Below are positions 32,969 to 44,603 of a stretch of 64,000 nucleotides of DNA, piece after piece. Source of the DNA: Apostichopus japonicus (lineage: Eukaryota > Echinodermata > Holothuroidea > Aspidochirotida > Stichopodidae). Position numbers and translations under genes: made by a program. A model generated the notes under the pieces. The model was not told the origin of the DNA. It saw only the letters and a list, made by a program, of their open reading frames with translations, and searched no databases. Location: contig NC_092563.1 of assembly GCF_037975245.1 (NCBI RefSeq), forward strand, positions 2,878,501 through 2,942,500, in the 5' to 3' direction. Within the stretch, counting starts at the first letter, position 1. Every line of letters begins with the position of its first letter.

Positions 32969-35900
32969 TCAATATTGATAAAAATCACAAAGTTGAGAAC
33001 TCTCTTCGACAGTATCGTGTAGATTGGTTTTATAGTTTAATTCACATGTATACATGGCCGGTCTGTTGCCAGGCGACGGGGAAGCACTGCAGTAATTAAA
33101 AGATAGACATCTTGAGTTGGATGTACATTCGTCCGCACAAGCTGTCACGGATGTCGTCATGAACACTAAGAAAGAACTATCGGTCAATCTTTTACCCTTA
33201 GAGGATAAAGTGTATTCCCTTGATACAACATCCGGATGAAAATCTGAAGAAAAAAAAATTGAAAGAGAAGAAAAGAAAGGCAATAACAGAGGAAAAGATT
33301 AATTCTTTAAATAATAGTATCTAACCGCCCATACCCCCTCTATTTCTCTCTCTCCCTAGCAATATTCACTCCCTGATCTATCTTTGTGCTTTGTCGTATT
33401 TCCAAAAATTGTGTTAGTGGCTTTGTTCGTCAAACAGTTTACGCGCGCACTTGGCTAACATTTTCAGCTTCACGATTGAGGCTATCGAAGCTATACGCAT
33501 GTTACCATTTCGGCGCTCCACGTGATTCACGTGACTCCTGCTCCTAAGTCTCCAACAGCCCCATCTGTCTGACCGCTTTGGCAGTGTGCTTCATAGCGAG
33601 CCATACATGGTTGACTGCAGCACAGAGAAATCTATGTGTGTCCTCCGTTTAATGTATAACTTTACGTTTTCATGATTTTCCAAGCTTTTTTAAAATTGTT
33701 ATCTCGTTCCATTGCTTCTGTAAAGAGTGCGAGTATGGTGCTTAAAGGAATTTCAGGCCGAACTAAAACAGAGGAACAGTATTACGGATTCTTATTACAG
33801 GCGGACTACTACGTTTCACTGTGACAGTATCATCATATTTTGTAGCACTATTGACAAGAGAAAAGAAAAACTGTTTGTTTACTCACCAATGTGATAAACA
33901 AGTTGCCTAGATCCATCTCCACAGTATTGGTCTATGTTCCCTTTACATGGTTGCGCGCATTCCCATGCTGGCAGTTGGCCGTAAAATGAATACATTTCGT
34001 TGCCGCAATTGCACTGGGTAGATTTCCTCAATCCTACCATTACGTAATTAGCGGAATTACACGCTAACGTACAGTCGTACAGGTTGTTATCAATCTTAAA
34101 TTCAGTCCTGTACCCTGCTAGAGATTGTCTGTTATGATCACGAAAGCAGCCACGGTATTGTTCTGTAAAATAAAAGGGAATAAGACAAAGGGATTATTAG
34201 AAATATTAAAAGAAGAAAAAAAAAATCTGTATTAAATATAGAAAGAAAAAAAGACATATACTAATTGGAACGTGTCAAAATTCATACAACAAAAAGCGTT
34301 TTGATTCCATTTGTATATATAGGAAGAAATTTTACAGTCAAAAGGTGTGAGAGAAGCAATTCGTTAATGAAATGAGTGGGCGTGGCGGGCGGGGCGTGGC
34401 GGGCGGGCGGGCGGGGAGGTGGCGAGTTGGGGGTATTCATATGAGGCACATAACTTAAGAGAATCAAGAATATATTACTAAATTATCAACATGTGGTCCA
34501 AGTATTTCAATGAATCTAGCAATAAACAGCGGCGTAACAATTCAATTAACTTGGAAGCTTGGGACAGGAGATGGGGGTGGGGGGTGGGGAGGGGTGGGAT
34601 TATATGGGACCCCTAAAGCGAGTGCATCGAGCAACCATTCCCTAAGGACCATGATGTTTTTTTTTCTTACCAGTGGCCTCTTTGAGTGAGAATAGTTTAA
34701 TTTATGTAGTGCTATTACCATATTTGTTGTAGATATGGTACATTATCACCGCACAAGCGCAACGAGGAATAGCTTCGTTGCGTACACTTTCTTACCAAGG
34801 CTCAGCCGCCAAGTTATATGGAAACCGGTTTTCGCCTGCTATTCCGTACAATTCAGCGCCTAAGGTTCCATGCATATGGATTTCTTTGATAATCGACACT
34901 ATCTGCATTTATAGCGGCGATTATTTTACTCATGGGCGTACAGAATCTGTAAACTTTAAACAGTTATCTATTTAACAACGCTAAATTGGCCTATATGAAC
35001 ATTAATTTAGTACTCTTGTCGGACTGAGGGTTTAAAAAAAGAAAGAAAAAAAGTCGTTTGTCAATGGAGAATATCCTCAAACCCACGATTTTTTGTTTTC
35101 CTTTTACTCACAACGCTTTTTTCTTGGTCAAAAAAGTTGTTAAGAAAAGATATTTTGTAAGCTTTACAACCATGTAAAAATATATTTTCTGATTGGTTCG
35201 GTAATTTTATCGGACTCGCCTGTCATTGTTACGAAATTCAAGTGGAAGATCGCCATCTAATAGCTAATTGATATGCACAGTCATTGGATTTTGGTTTGTG
35301 CTACTGGATTCATTACATAAGTATTGAAATGCTTTAACGTTATGTTAGAATTGATTTCAGTCATACTAATCTATATATATCATATGATTCATCTCTTATA
35401 AACTAGAAAGCAATATTCTGTAAAAAATTACAGTTTTATGGTTATACTGACTTGGGCGTCGGTACTCTGCTACGGGGAATACCGTACTGTAATACAATTC
35501 CCACGCTATGAAAATTTCAAAGTGTATAGGCCTATCATCGAAGTATTTATAAGCCTATATGGTGTATAGGTAGTTCACACTTAATCGCACATAGGCTAGA
35601 GTTCTAACATAAGACATATGCGGCGAGTTACTTTCGAGTTACTATGGAGTGAAACAATAGTTTCTGTCACTGAAGATGTATAAAAGAATGTCACTGAAAG
35701 ACACGGTGAGTGCACGTACTGTATCAAAGGATTAAGTACAGAAAGATAGCAATGGCCAAGGCGATGAATTCCGCTTCGTTTGAATCCTATATATCTAACT
35801 TGACTGTACTATTACTAACGTAGCCTAGCCCATCAATACAATGCGTAGATATAGACCTTACGTTGGGCCTAGTAGTACTGGTAGTTTGGTACTAGAAGTA

Positions 35901-38900
35901 GGAAGGTGATCAACATATTGGTGCGATAAACCCTGCTTAAACTGAGCTGCAGTATAAATTAAGTTAAAGATGAAATGAAAATAATTAGGAATAACCACGG
36001 GTACGTGACTGTGTGAAGATCGGACTGTGATGTATATGTGCATTAAACATAGTACGTGTCTGCAGAAACATGACCTTAACCCTCTCCCCGCCCCTCCACC
36101 TTCACGCAAATGGCAAATCTCCCAAGGAATGAGTTTGTATCACAGAATCAGTGAAGTTCGTAGTGCGCAAGTGTAATTAATTCGACAAACGGCCCAAAAC
36201 GTTTCCATATGTTTTATAATAAATATTTTGCAAGCTTTACAACAATGTCAAAAGTTCGGACGAATGGTTGAGTAATTTCATCGTGCTCTCCTGTTTCTTA
36301 AAACGAAATTACAGTGACAGATAGCCATATAATAGCTAATTGATATCCCAACGGGTGTCAACAAAGACCACGTGACCAAAGTCTTACTTTTTTTTCGTTT
36401 CGCATGTGGAACGTCCACGTATGAATGTGCATGTGATATTGTGTTATCTTTGTATCACAGAAACGATGGTAAACGTATTGCGCAATGTTTATCACGTGAC
36501 AAACTGCCACCAATATTTCCATATAAGTGATACTGTGAACCTTTTGAACGCAATTTGTTTGGTTGTTAAGCTTGGGTTCCCTTTGGCTCCCAGGCCCGGA
36601 CGGCTTTGGCCCCTGGCGTTACATCGCTGATAATATTAGAACCGTCGAAACATTTCTTTAAAGGTGCTTCATGCGGTACTTTTGTAAGTAAAATTCAACC
36701 TTTGCAACATTTAGAATCAATCATACAAGAAGTTTACCGATATTATAGAAAGAGACAAAATGGAAACAGGTCAAGGTCGAAAACAACTGACTAAGATAGA
36801 ACCAGGACTTTTGAATAGTGGCTGCAGAAAAGTGTTCATGGAGGTCCCTTTATCTTGGAGACCCAATCTTGACTCGTCTGTTCAGTGGATAATATGACAA
36901 TGCTCAATAAGCTTACCTTTAGGCATCTGGCAAATAAAGTTGAAGAGGGCGCTAGTACAATCTTCTTCTTGGAAGGTTCCGGACACGCCCATCACTAGGC
37001 AACTATCAGATGAGATGACAGGGGGCTCACTGCTTCCAAAATCTGACGATAGGATAATAGAAACATCATAACTGTATCCTGTCAGCTATTTGATGGAAAA
37101 TATTGACTTAAGCTTTATATATACATTTTTTATATACGGAAAATATTTACTCAAGCTTTATATATTTTTTATATATTTTTTATTCAGTTTTTCGCCAGTC
37201 CAAGTATTACTTCAAGTTAATTGAATGCAATTGAGCGAGACAAGACGCCCTCCTAGATATTTACTCCAAACTTAACGTTTGTGAATGATGTATTTATATA
37301 TTTTCAGTTGTTTTTTAACGTCTCGGATGCAATTATCGTATTATAAATACAGGTCACTAAATCTTAAATTTCCAAGGCCGCCTTAAAAATTTCAGAGCGT
37401 TACTTTTGACTTAATTTGAAATGAAAGTTGATTACCACTCCCGTCGACAGCTGTGAACAACATTTTGATAATAAAGAGCTTTGTGTCGACGTTTGTCGAA
37501 GCTTCCAGCTAAAAAAGTATAAACAACAATATTTAACAACAGCAACAATTACAACAACAACATGCATTTAAAGCAACAGGGTTTGTTGCATTATATACTA
37601 AATCTATTTACTTCTCTGTGTCCCGTTTCTATACCAGTCCACCCAAGTAACCCACAAATTTATACCGTAATTCCCCTCTCCCCTTCACCCCATACCCACC
37701 TTCAACCCTGCACACCACTAGGGGAAGTGTGGCGCGTGTCAGCTACTGACTATTATATGCAAGTAATTGAAATGTATAATCAGCTGGGGTATTGTGTTTT
37801 ACTTTTTTCTTATATCCAAGCAATCACCGATCCCGAATGTTTCTGTACATACAAAATCCAAGTCTCAATGTAGATTGATTTCTTGATAGTTTACGGTATA
37901 TATCGCGAGATGCCAATACAATTTATGATCATGATTTAACCGAGTCTTACCTAAATACGGCGTCGTTGTACCATAACACGTCCACTGGTTTGTCACATCG
38001 CGATTGTCACAACCGATCCAGACATCGCGGTTTTGAAATAAATTTCTGATCACGTCCCTCTCCTCGGCTGTTTCGAACACTACTAGATCCGACACGGCTT
38101 TCTGGCAATACGCCTGCGCATCCTGCCAGTTATGTTTGGAGAGACTATAGTAGTAGCACTTGTCGTTAGAAATAACCCATCCCGGTGGGCAGTTGTCTGT
38201 AAATATGGAAGATGCATTTTATTCAGAAGTGAAAATATAAACCTACACATGCGCCATGATAATGATCAATGAACACGTGAAGTTAGCTCCCAAAACCCAG
38301 CATTATAGTAATGGCAATAATTTGATTTTTTTTGTAAATGGCATAATTATAGTGGATCATACTGTAACCATTTTGCTTAGAATTTAATCTCGGTGTTCCA
38401 TTTATATATTATGAAAGAGTGACACCGGTATACGACAATACAAGCAGGGACAGACGAGAAGAGAACGATTTTAAATAGGAACAGTCAGGTGGTTGTAGTT
38501 GATTTATTTATTTATTAGGAACAGTCAGGTGGTTGTAGTTTATTTATTTTTTAGGAACAGTCAGGTATTTGTGGTTTATTAATTGTTTTAATAGGAACAG
38601 TCAGGTGGTTGTAGTTTATTAATTGTTTTAATAGGAACAGTCAGGTGGTTGTAGTTTATTAATTGTTTTAATAAGAACAGTCAGGTGGTTGTAGTTTATT
38701 AATTGTTTCAGTAAGAACAGTCAGGTGGTTGTAGTTTATTAATTGTTTTAATAGGAACAGTCAGGTGAATGTAGTTTATTAATTGTTTCAATAGGAACAG
38801 TCAGGTGAATGGAGTTTATTAATTGTTTCAATAGGAACAGTCAGATGAATGTAGTTTATTAATTGTTTTAATAGGAACAGTCAGGTGGTTGTAGTTTATT

Positions 38901-41647
38901 GTTTTTAATAGGAACAGTCAGGTGGTTGGAGTTTATTAATTGTTTCAATAGGAACAGTCAGGTGGTTGTAGTTTATTAATTGTTTTAATAGGAACAGTCA
39001 GGTGGTTGTAGTTTATTCATTGTTTCAATAACAACAGTCAGGTGGTTGGAGTTTATTAATTTTTTCAATAACAACAGTCAGGTGGTTGGAGTTTATTAAT
39101 TGTTTCAATAAGAACAGTCAGGTGGTTGGAGTTTATTAATTGTTTCAATAAGAACAGTCAGGTGGTTGTAGTTTATTCATTGTTTCAATAAGAACAGTTA
39201 GGTGGTTGGAGTTTATTAATTGTTTTAATAGGAACAGTCAGGTGGTTGGAGTTTATTAATTGTTTCAATAGGAACAGTCAGGTGGTTGTAGTTTATTAAT
39301 TGTTTTAATAGGAACAGTCAGGTGGTTGGAGTTTATTAATTGTTTTAATAGGAACAGTCAGGTGGTTGTGGCTTATTAATTGTTTTGATAGGAACAGTCA
39401 GGTGGTTGGAGTTTATTAATTGTTTTAATAGGAACAGTCAGGTGGTTGGAGTTTATTAATTGTTTCAATAGGAACAGTCAGGTGGTTGGAGTTTATTAAT
39501 TGTTTCAATAGGAACAGTCAGGTGGTTGGAGTTTATTAATTGTTAGAAAGTGTGTAGCATATTTCGGTCAAAATCAAATTCTCGTATATAGCGGAGAGAT
39601 GAACTGTTCAAATGTTGGTGGTATGTTGTCAATACATCTGGCAACAGTGGAGTGAATGACGTCATATAGGCAATTGAATTGGAGATGTATTATAAAGCGG
39701 TTTGTTTTATTATATTTCAATTATTTATCTACAGAAGAAAAGTAATATTTCTACGAAAACAAAGAAAATATTTATTATAAATGAACTTCTAAAAACAGAC
39801 AACATTGACACCTGAAACAAACATTTGCAAATGTATATCAGGTTTCGTGTAGAAATCAACAAGAACATTAAATTGTGAAAGTAAAACTTTTGAAGAATAT
39901 CTACAAAACTGCTACCGATATCCTAGAGTTTAAGGGAGGGTTACAGTCGGTCAAAATAGTTTACATTCATCAAACATATCTCTATTTAAAGGTACAAGAT
40001 ATAAAGTATAGGGGGTGGGGTGGTGGGGGGGTCAACCAATATTGTAAAATAGTTGTTCTCTCTGAGAGAAGGGTTCATTGTGCTGATACAGGAATCTCGA
40101 TCTTTTTAAAGAGCCTTCTACTTTAAATGAAGATTTAACTGGGGTCGGTCAGTCAGTCAGTTTTGCTTTGGTAACAAATTTACTTACTGAATCTATCAAC
40201 GGTCAACTTGTCCAATTTAGCTTCACAGATAAATGTCTTTTTTCTGGAACATAGTCGAGTTTTTGCACGAAGCATGTTGTCGAATGAAGTACAACCCAAT
40301 ACGGAATCTTCTGGTGGCTCATCCCATCCTGAGGAAGGGGTGGAGAAATATAAACGATCAAGAACTATATATATATTAAAGTCGTATTTATGCGCTTGAT
40401 TAACCATCTTGTTCAACATCATAGAACTGGAGAGGAATAAAAAATAGCAAGTCTTGTACGTTGTCTTACAGGAGCTGACATCAAACTAGTTAAACTCCGA
40501 ACATCGGTGAGACTCGGAACGTTTATCAGAGAAAGCAAATCGCAAGATCACTTCAAAACAAGATAGATCCTATGTGCATCCTTTAGCACAAATTCTAGTA
40601 TTAGAATGCTTTTCAACAAAACGGAACTATTTTTAAATTACTTATTTTGTTAACTTCTCAACAGAAGAGCTCAGATTTGTTGAAATAACAAAACAGTCCC
40701 AGTTCATTTCAAAGATGGGGGGAAAGGGTTCCTTTTCATTTTTTCATTGACAAAGAGAGCCCTTTTATTTATTTAAGAAAAAGAAAAGCCACTTTTGAGA
40801 TTGTTCATCCCCGCCCGGCTCCCTTCGTCTTTGGAACAGACTTGACCTACCTGGTAGAATTGTCATATTCGTCCATCTGCATACGTAGTGAGTTCCATCC
40901 ATTTCTCTGTTAGAGCAACCGATCCACATGTCAGCTACATCAAAGCTATCGTTGACCGCTCGGACCTCCTCTTCGGTATCAAACACCAGTAAATTACCTC
41001 CAAAGGATTGACAGTATAATTCTGCTAGTTCCCAATGTAGACGATCAGTTGGCATAACATAACACGTATCGTTGAACCGAACCCAACCAGGTGGACAGTT
41101 TGTACCTTTATGGAAGTAATATTATAAAAAGGAAACCGATGCAAGCTACAGTCGACAAGAATTCTACTCCGTTATTTCCTTTTATTGAGTCGATATGTAT
41201 TCCGTTAATTGCATAAAATCTGACGTAGTAATAGCAGCAGTATAGTAGTAGAAGTAGTAATAGAATTAAAGGGTATATAGTACTACTAGTAGTAGCAATG
41301 GTAGTAGTGGTAGTCGTAATAGTAGTGGTTGAAGTACTAGTAGTGGTAGTAGTACTCGTCGTTATGGTAGTAGTATAAGTGGTAATAGAAGTAGTAATAG
41401 TAGTTGTAGAAGTAGTAGTAGTAGTTGTAGAAGTAGTAGTAATAATAGTAGTAGTAGTAGTAGTACAAGTAGTAGTACAAGTAGTAGTAGTAGTGGTAGT
41501 AGAAGTAGTAGTAGTAGTAGTGGTAGTAGTAGTAGTAGTAGTACAAGTAGTAGTACAAGTAGTAGTAGTGTTAGTAGTAGTAGTAAAGGCAGCAGTAGTG
41601 GTAGTAGTAGAAGTAGTAGTAGTAGTAGCAGTAGTAGTAGTAGTAGC

Positions 41648-41699
<52 letters not shown>

Positions 41700-42832
41700 A
41701 TGGCAGTAGTAGTAGTAGTATAAGTGGTAATAGAAGTAGTAAGAGTAGTAGTAGTAATGGTAGCCTATAGTCGTAATAATAGTAGCCGTAGAATAAGTAG
41801 TAATAGTATTAGTAGTAATATTAGTAGTAGTAGTAAACGTAGTAATAGTAGTAGTCGTTGTAATAGTCGTAGTAATAGTTGTATTGGAAATAACAGGAGT
41901 AGTAGCACCCCGAAGGTCCTAACATAAAAATAAATACCAATGTTATCCATTAACATTTTATTTTGCAATCACATTAGGAATTATCTTTGGAAAATGGTAA
42001 TCGTTTCGGAAACGATGTTGTTTTCAAATAACTTACTAACATCGCTGGTCGACACGAGTTCATTCGGTTCGGCTTCACAAACAAAATGGCGTACTGAGAG
42101 ACAGGATATATCTTCCAGAACATTGTTTATTCTAACAATGAGACAATTATCTCTATGTAGTGTATCATTCGTTGGAGGGGTCCCCCATCCTGTTTTTTTT
42201 TGGGGGTAGAAAGTAGACATGTAAAAGTAAAAGTAAAACGAAAAACAACGACAGTACTATAACCAATATACCGGTTTATTACACAAGTTCTCTTCTATGA
42301 GGGATATAGATAGAGGCAGTGCCATGGTTAGAGGAAAGGACCTGATGTGCCAGCCCGAATCTCACTACATTTACCATGAGTAGTGTGCAACATATGCCTG
42401 TAGGGTGATCAAACCTAAAGAAGGCCGTATTATAATTGTCCGCATGCCATTCTTTTGGCAGGGCGGTTTGAAATTTTTGTGAGAGGAATCTGGCCAGCAA
42501 CATCTTATTGAGAACGCCTGTTTTAAGATGGTACAAAATTCGTTCATATTGTTCTGCTAAAAAGACAGCATGTCACCCATAAGGTCCGTCTACGGAAAGT
42601 AATGCAGAACGCTATAAATAAGAAAGCAAGGGGTGCCAAAAAAAAAAGAGGGGGTAAGGGGGGGGAGATTATGTTACCAAGACATATATAGGGTAACGCG
42701 CTAGAATGGAAAACGACTGATTTTACTGCGTCATAATTTGTGTGACGGAATACAATTGAATTTCTTGAGCCAAATTGCCTATAAAAGGAAAAGAATTAAC
42801 TTGCCCTTAAACGGGTAAAATATATTACAGAC

Positions 42833-42898
<66 letters not shown>

Positions 42899-43829
42899 GC
42901 AATTTAATATATTTTATTTTTTTATATATAACTTGACATATAGTTCCCTTGGCCATGTATAATGCGTGGAAAACGAACAAACTTTGTCAGCGCAAGTTAC
43001 GAGGGAAAAAACTTGAGATTGTACACTCACGGATGGCGTCACTTAAAGTTTCATTGTAACACAGCCATGTTGATTCCGTTTGTTTATCCGTACATCCCAA
43101 CCATATCCCCTCGGATACAATCATATCTCTCAGGTCAATCATTTCTTGTTCCGTTTCCAGTACAACCAGATGAGCTCCCCGCAGATAGCACCAAACGTTA
43201 GCTTCATCCCAAGAATGCTTCAACCCGTCTGCATAAATGTAACAGTGGCCGTTAAGCAGGGTCCAACCATCGGGACAATTCTCTGCATCTTATAGAAAAT
43301 AAAAATAGAACACAGTTACGTACATGAATGCATTCATGCCACACCCTCCGTGTTTGTTTAAACTAACTCCTCCCCCTTCCTTCGATTCTCTCTATGCTCA
43401 TTCTATCTCCCAACCCCCCCCCCCCCTTCCTTCAATCCTTTCCCTCGTTGTCATTCCATCTATCACTCCCCCCTCGATCCTCCCTCTCATTGTCATTCTA
43501 TCAACCACCCCCTCCTCCCATATGATCATTTATTTCATTGTCAGCCTATCTGCCCCCCCCCCATTCGACAATTACAATTGCCTGACGATGGAGTGGTGAC
43601 CACTCCGAAATATAGCAGTATGTCGTTGTTAAAAATATTCGCTTGTTTATCTTTTATATTATATATATACTATATATTATCTTTTATATTATATATATAT
43701 ATACACACACATATATATATATATTTATATATATATATATATATCTATATAAATATATATATAATATATATATATATCTATATATATATAATCTATATAT
43801 ATATAATCTATATACATATAATCTATATA

Positions 43830-43878
<49 letters not shown>

Positions 43879-44603
43879 AAAGATAAACAAGCGAATATTT
43901 TTAACAACGACATACTGCTATATTTCGGAGTGGTCACCACTCCATCGTCAGGCAATTGTACAAGATCAATTAAATACAAGGGCTAATATACATCCAAAGA
44001 CGACAATAGTGATAAGCATGAGTGATTTTTAAACTAGGAATGATTAGAACAACCAGCACATTTTTTTAGTGAATATTTTCAACTTAGGAATGAATAGAAC
44101 AACCAGCAATAAAAAGTAACTAGGGATTAGAATAGCTCCAACCCGTAGCTCGCTACATTTCTATTTAGGTCAGCATTTAAGGCTTTTATTAGGAGACTCT
44201 CGTTAATCTTCCTCCTGGGAACCACTGGGGTTCATTACCAATGGTGGCACAATGGTCAACAAAAGTTTTGTTGACCATTGTCTACTTTTGAAAACTCGTG
44301 AAATTATGAAGATCACTTAACGTAATTAATCCGAAAAATTTAATAAATGAAAGGTAATCTGGATTTTTAATTATTCAAGTAATGAATTAATCCTAAGTAA
44401 TAAATTCATAGTCGATAAGGCTTGTCACATGTGATGTTAAGCTCCAGTTCGGTATTTTCTCTGCACCAATATGCCTACTTGCAAAAATGTGAAGATTCCT
44501 TTGTTTTAAACAAATTTAATATAGTTATACCTGAAATAATTTGTAACTTACTTGTATTTTCTTGGAGAAATGAAGCTACAAGCAAGAAGAGTAATAAATT
44601 CAT
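32969..44603 (-). CDS. Secreted CTLDx3-WSC-PAN protein, copy B (9 exons)
   Basis: Minus-strand exons in gene order: 44603-44552, 43288-43031, 42189-42037, 41105-40851, 40328-40188, 38196-37951, 37042-36917, 34162-33887, 33243-32969. They join in phase 1 throughout to give about 593 aa. The order is a signal peptide (MNLLLFLLVASFL), three CTLDs (about 18-154, 155-286, 287-410), WSC (about 411-502, YRGCF...QCNCGNE...QYCGD) and PAN (about 503-593, CADEC...RCLSFNYC...YTCELNYK), then a stop. Exon lengths match copy A almost exactly (258/258, 153/147, 255/252, 141/138, 246/246, 126/123, 276/276, 275/275). The CTLDs again carry W[IL]GC and lack EPN and WND. It is a tandem paralogue of copy A in the same orientation; function is inferred as secreted recognition. 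Ligand unknown. Confidence 0.87.
35158..36350. repeat. Pair of diverged direct repeats in copy B intron
   Basis: A segment of about 130 bp near 35150-35280 recurs near 36227-36350, sharing AAGCTTTACAAC and ATAATAGCTAATTGATAT-type blocks. A second pair (GTATCACAGAA ... TTTCCATAT) occurs near 36135-36213 and 36450-36525. Old local duplications between the WSC and CTLD3 exons. Confidence 0.55.
38478..39543. repeat. 40-bp minisatellite, about 26 copies
   Basis: The unit is AATAGGAACAGTCAGGTGGT followed by TGTAGTTTATTAATTGTTTT, with alternations GTAG/GGAG and TTTTAA/TTTCAA. It lies in the copy B intron between CTLD2 and CTLD3. Confidence 0.95.
41223..41912. repeat. (TAG)n microsatellite of about 0.7 kb
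   Basis: Imperfect AGT/TAG trinucleotide tract in the copy B intron between CTLD1 and CTLD2. Poly-Val and poly-Tyr frames here are artefacts. Confidence 0.95.
42836..42895. repeat. (TA)n microsatellite
   Basis: Pure TA tract in the intron splitting CTLD1 of copy B. Confidence 0.95.
43574..43632 (+). ncRNA. Candidate hammerhead ribozyme, left arm
   Basis: The core CTGACGA (43582-43588) is followed by a hairpin GGAGTGG-TGA-CCACTCC (stem II), then GAAA (43607-43610). Stem III is ATATA-GCAG-TATGT (five pairs, one U-G) and ends in the cleavage triplet GTC, so cleavage is predicted after 43624. Bases before the core (CAATTGC) pair with those after the cleavage site (GTTGTTA) as a weak stem I with wobbles and one U-U. 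One extra T sits between the core and stem II. Hammerheads of this kind are known from Penelope-like elements. Confidence 0.7.
43668..43866. repeat. TA-rich microsatellite between ribozyme arms
   Basis: TA repeat with ATATATAATCTA and CACACA interruptions. It forms the loop of the 43573-43960 inverted repeat. Confidence 0.9.
43902..43959 (-). ncRNA. Candidate hammerhead ribozyme, right arm
   Basis: Same motif as at 43574-43632, on the minus strand: CTGACGA at 43951-43945, the stem II hairpin, GAAA, stem III and a GTC triplet, with cleavage predicted between 43909 and 43908. This copy is in the sense orientation of the adjacent retroelement fragment. Confidence 0.7.
44127..44231 (-). mobile_element. 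C-terminal coding remnant of a Penelope-like element
   Basis: On the minus strand a frame contains RRKINESLLIKALN then LNRN and ends LELF followed by a stop at 44129-44127. The pattern RRK..ESLLI......LN.N......LELF is a familiar C-terminal signature of metazoan Penelope-like and related retroelement proteins. An upstream in-frame stop shows it is truncated. It lies in intron 1 of lectin copy B, just upstream of the minus-strand hammerhead motif. Confidence 0.65.
44250..44280. repeat. 31-bp near-perfect palindrome
   Basis: CAATGGTCAACAAAA, one central G, then its exact reverse complement. It borders the Penelope-like remnant and may mark one of its edges. Confidence 0.8.

Larger units (their letters stand above)
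43573..43960. mobile_element. Inverted repeat flanking TA tract; Penelope-like terminal sequence
   Basis: The left arm (43573-43667) and right arm (43867-43960) are reverse complements with no visible mismatch over at least 90 bp. They are separated by about 200 bp of TA-rich microsatellite. Each arm contains the same hammerhead-like motif, on opposite strands. On the minus strand the right arm lies about 170 bp downstream of a retroelement C-terminus at 44127-44231. This arrangement fits the terminal repeats of a Penelope-like element; the assignment is inference. Confidence 0.75.

Noticed and set aside
38478-39543. Possible CRISPR-like array
   Set aside because: Contiguous 40-bp tandem units with no spacers.
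41337-41968. Poly-Val, poly-Tyr and Ser/Asn-rich frames
   Set aside because: Shadows of the TAG microsatellite.
43578-43979. Mirror-image ORFs with the same N-terminal 30 residues on both strands
   Set aside because: They arise from the ribozyme-bearing inverted repeat and TA tract; no coding evidence.
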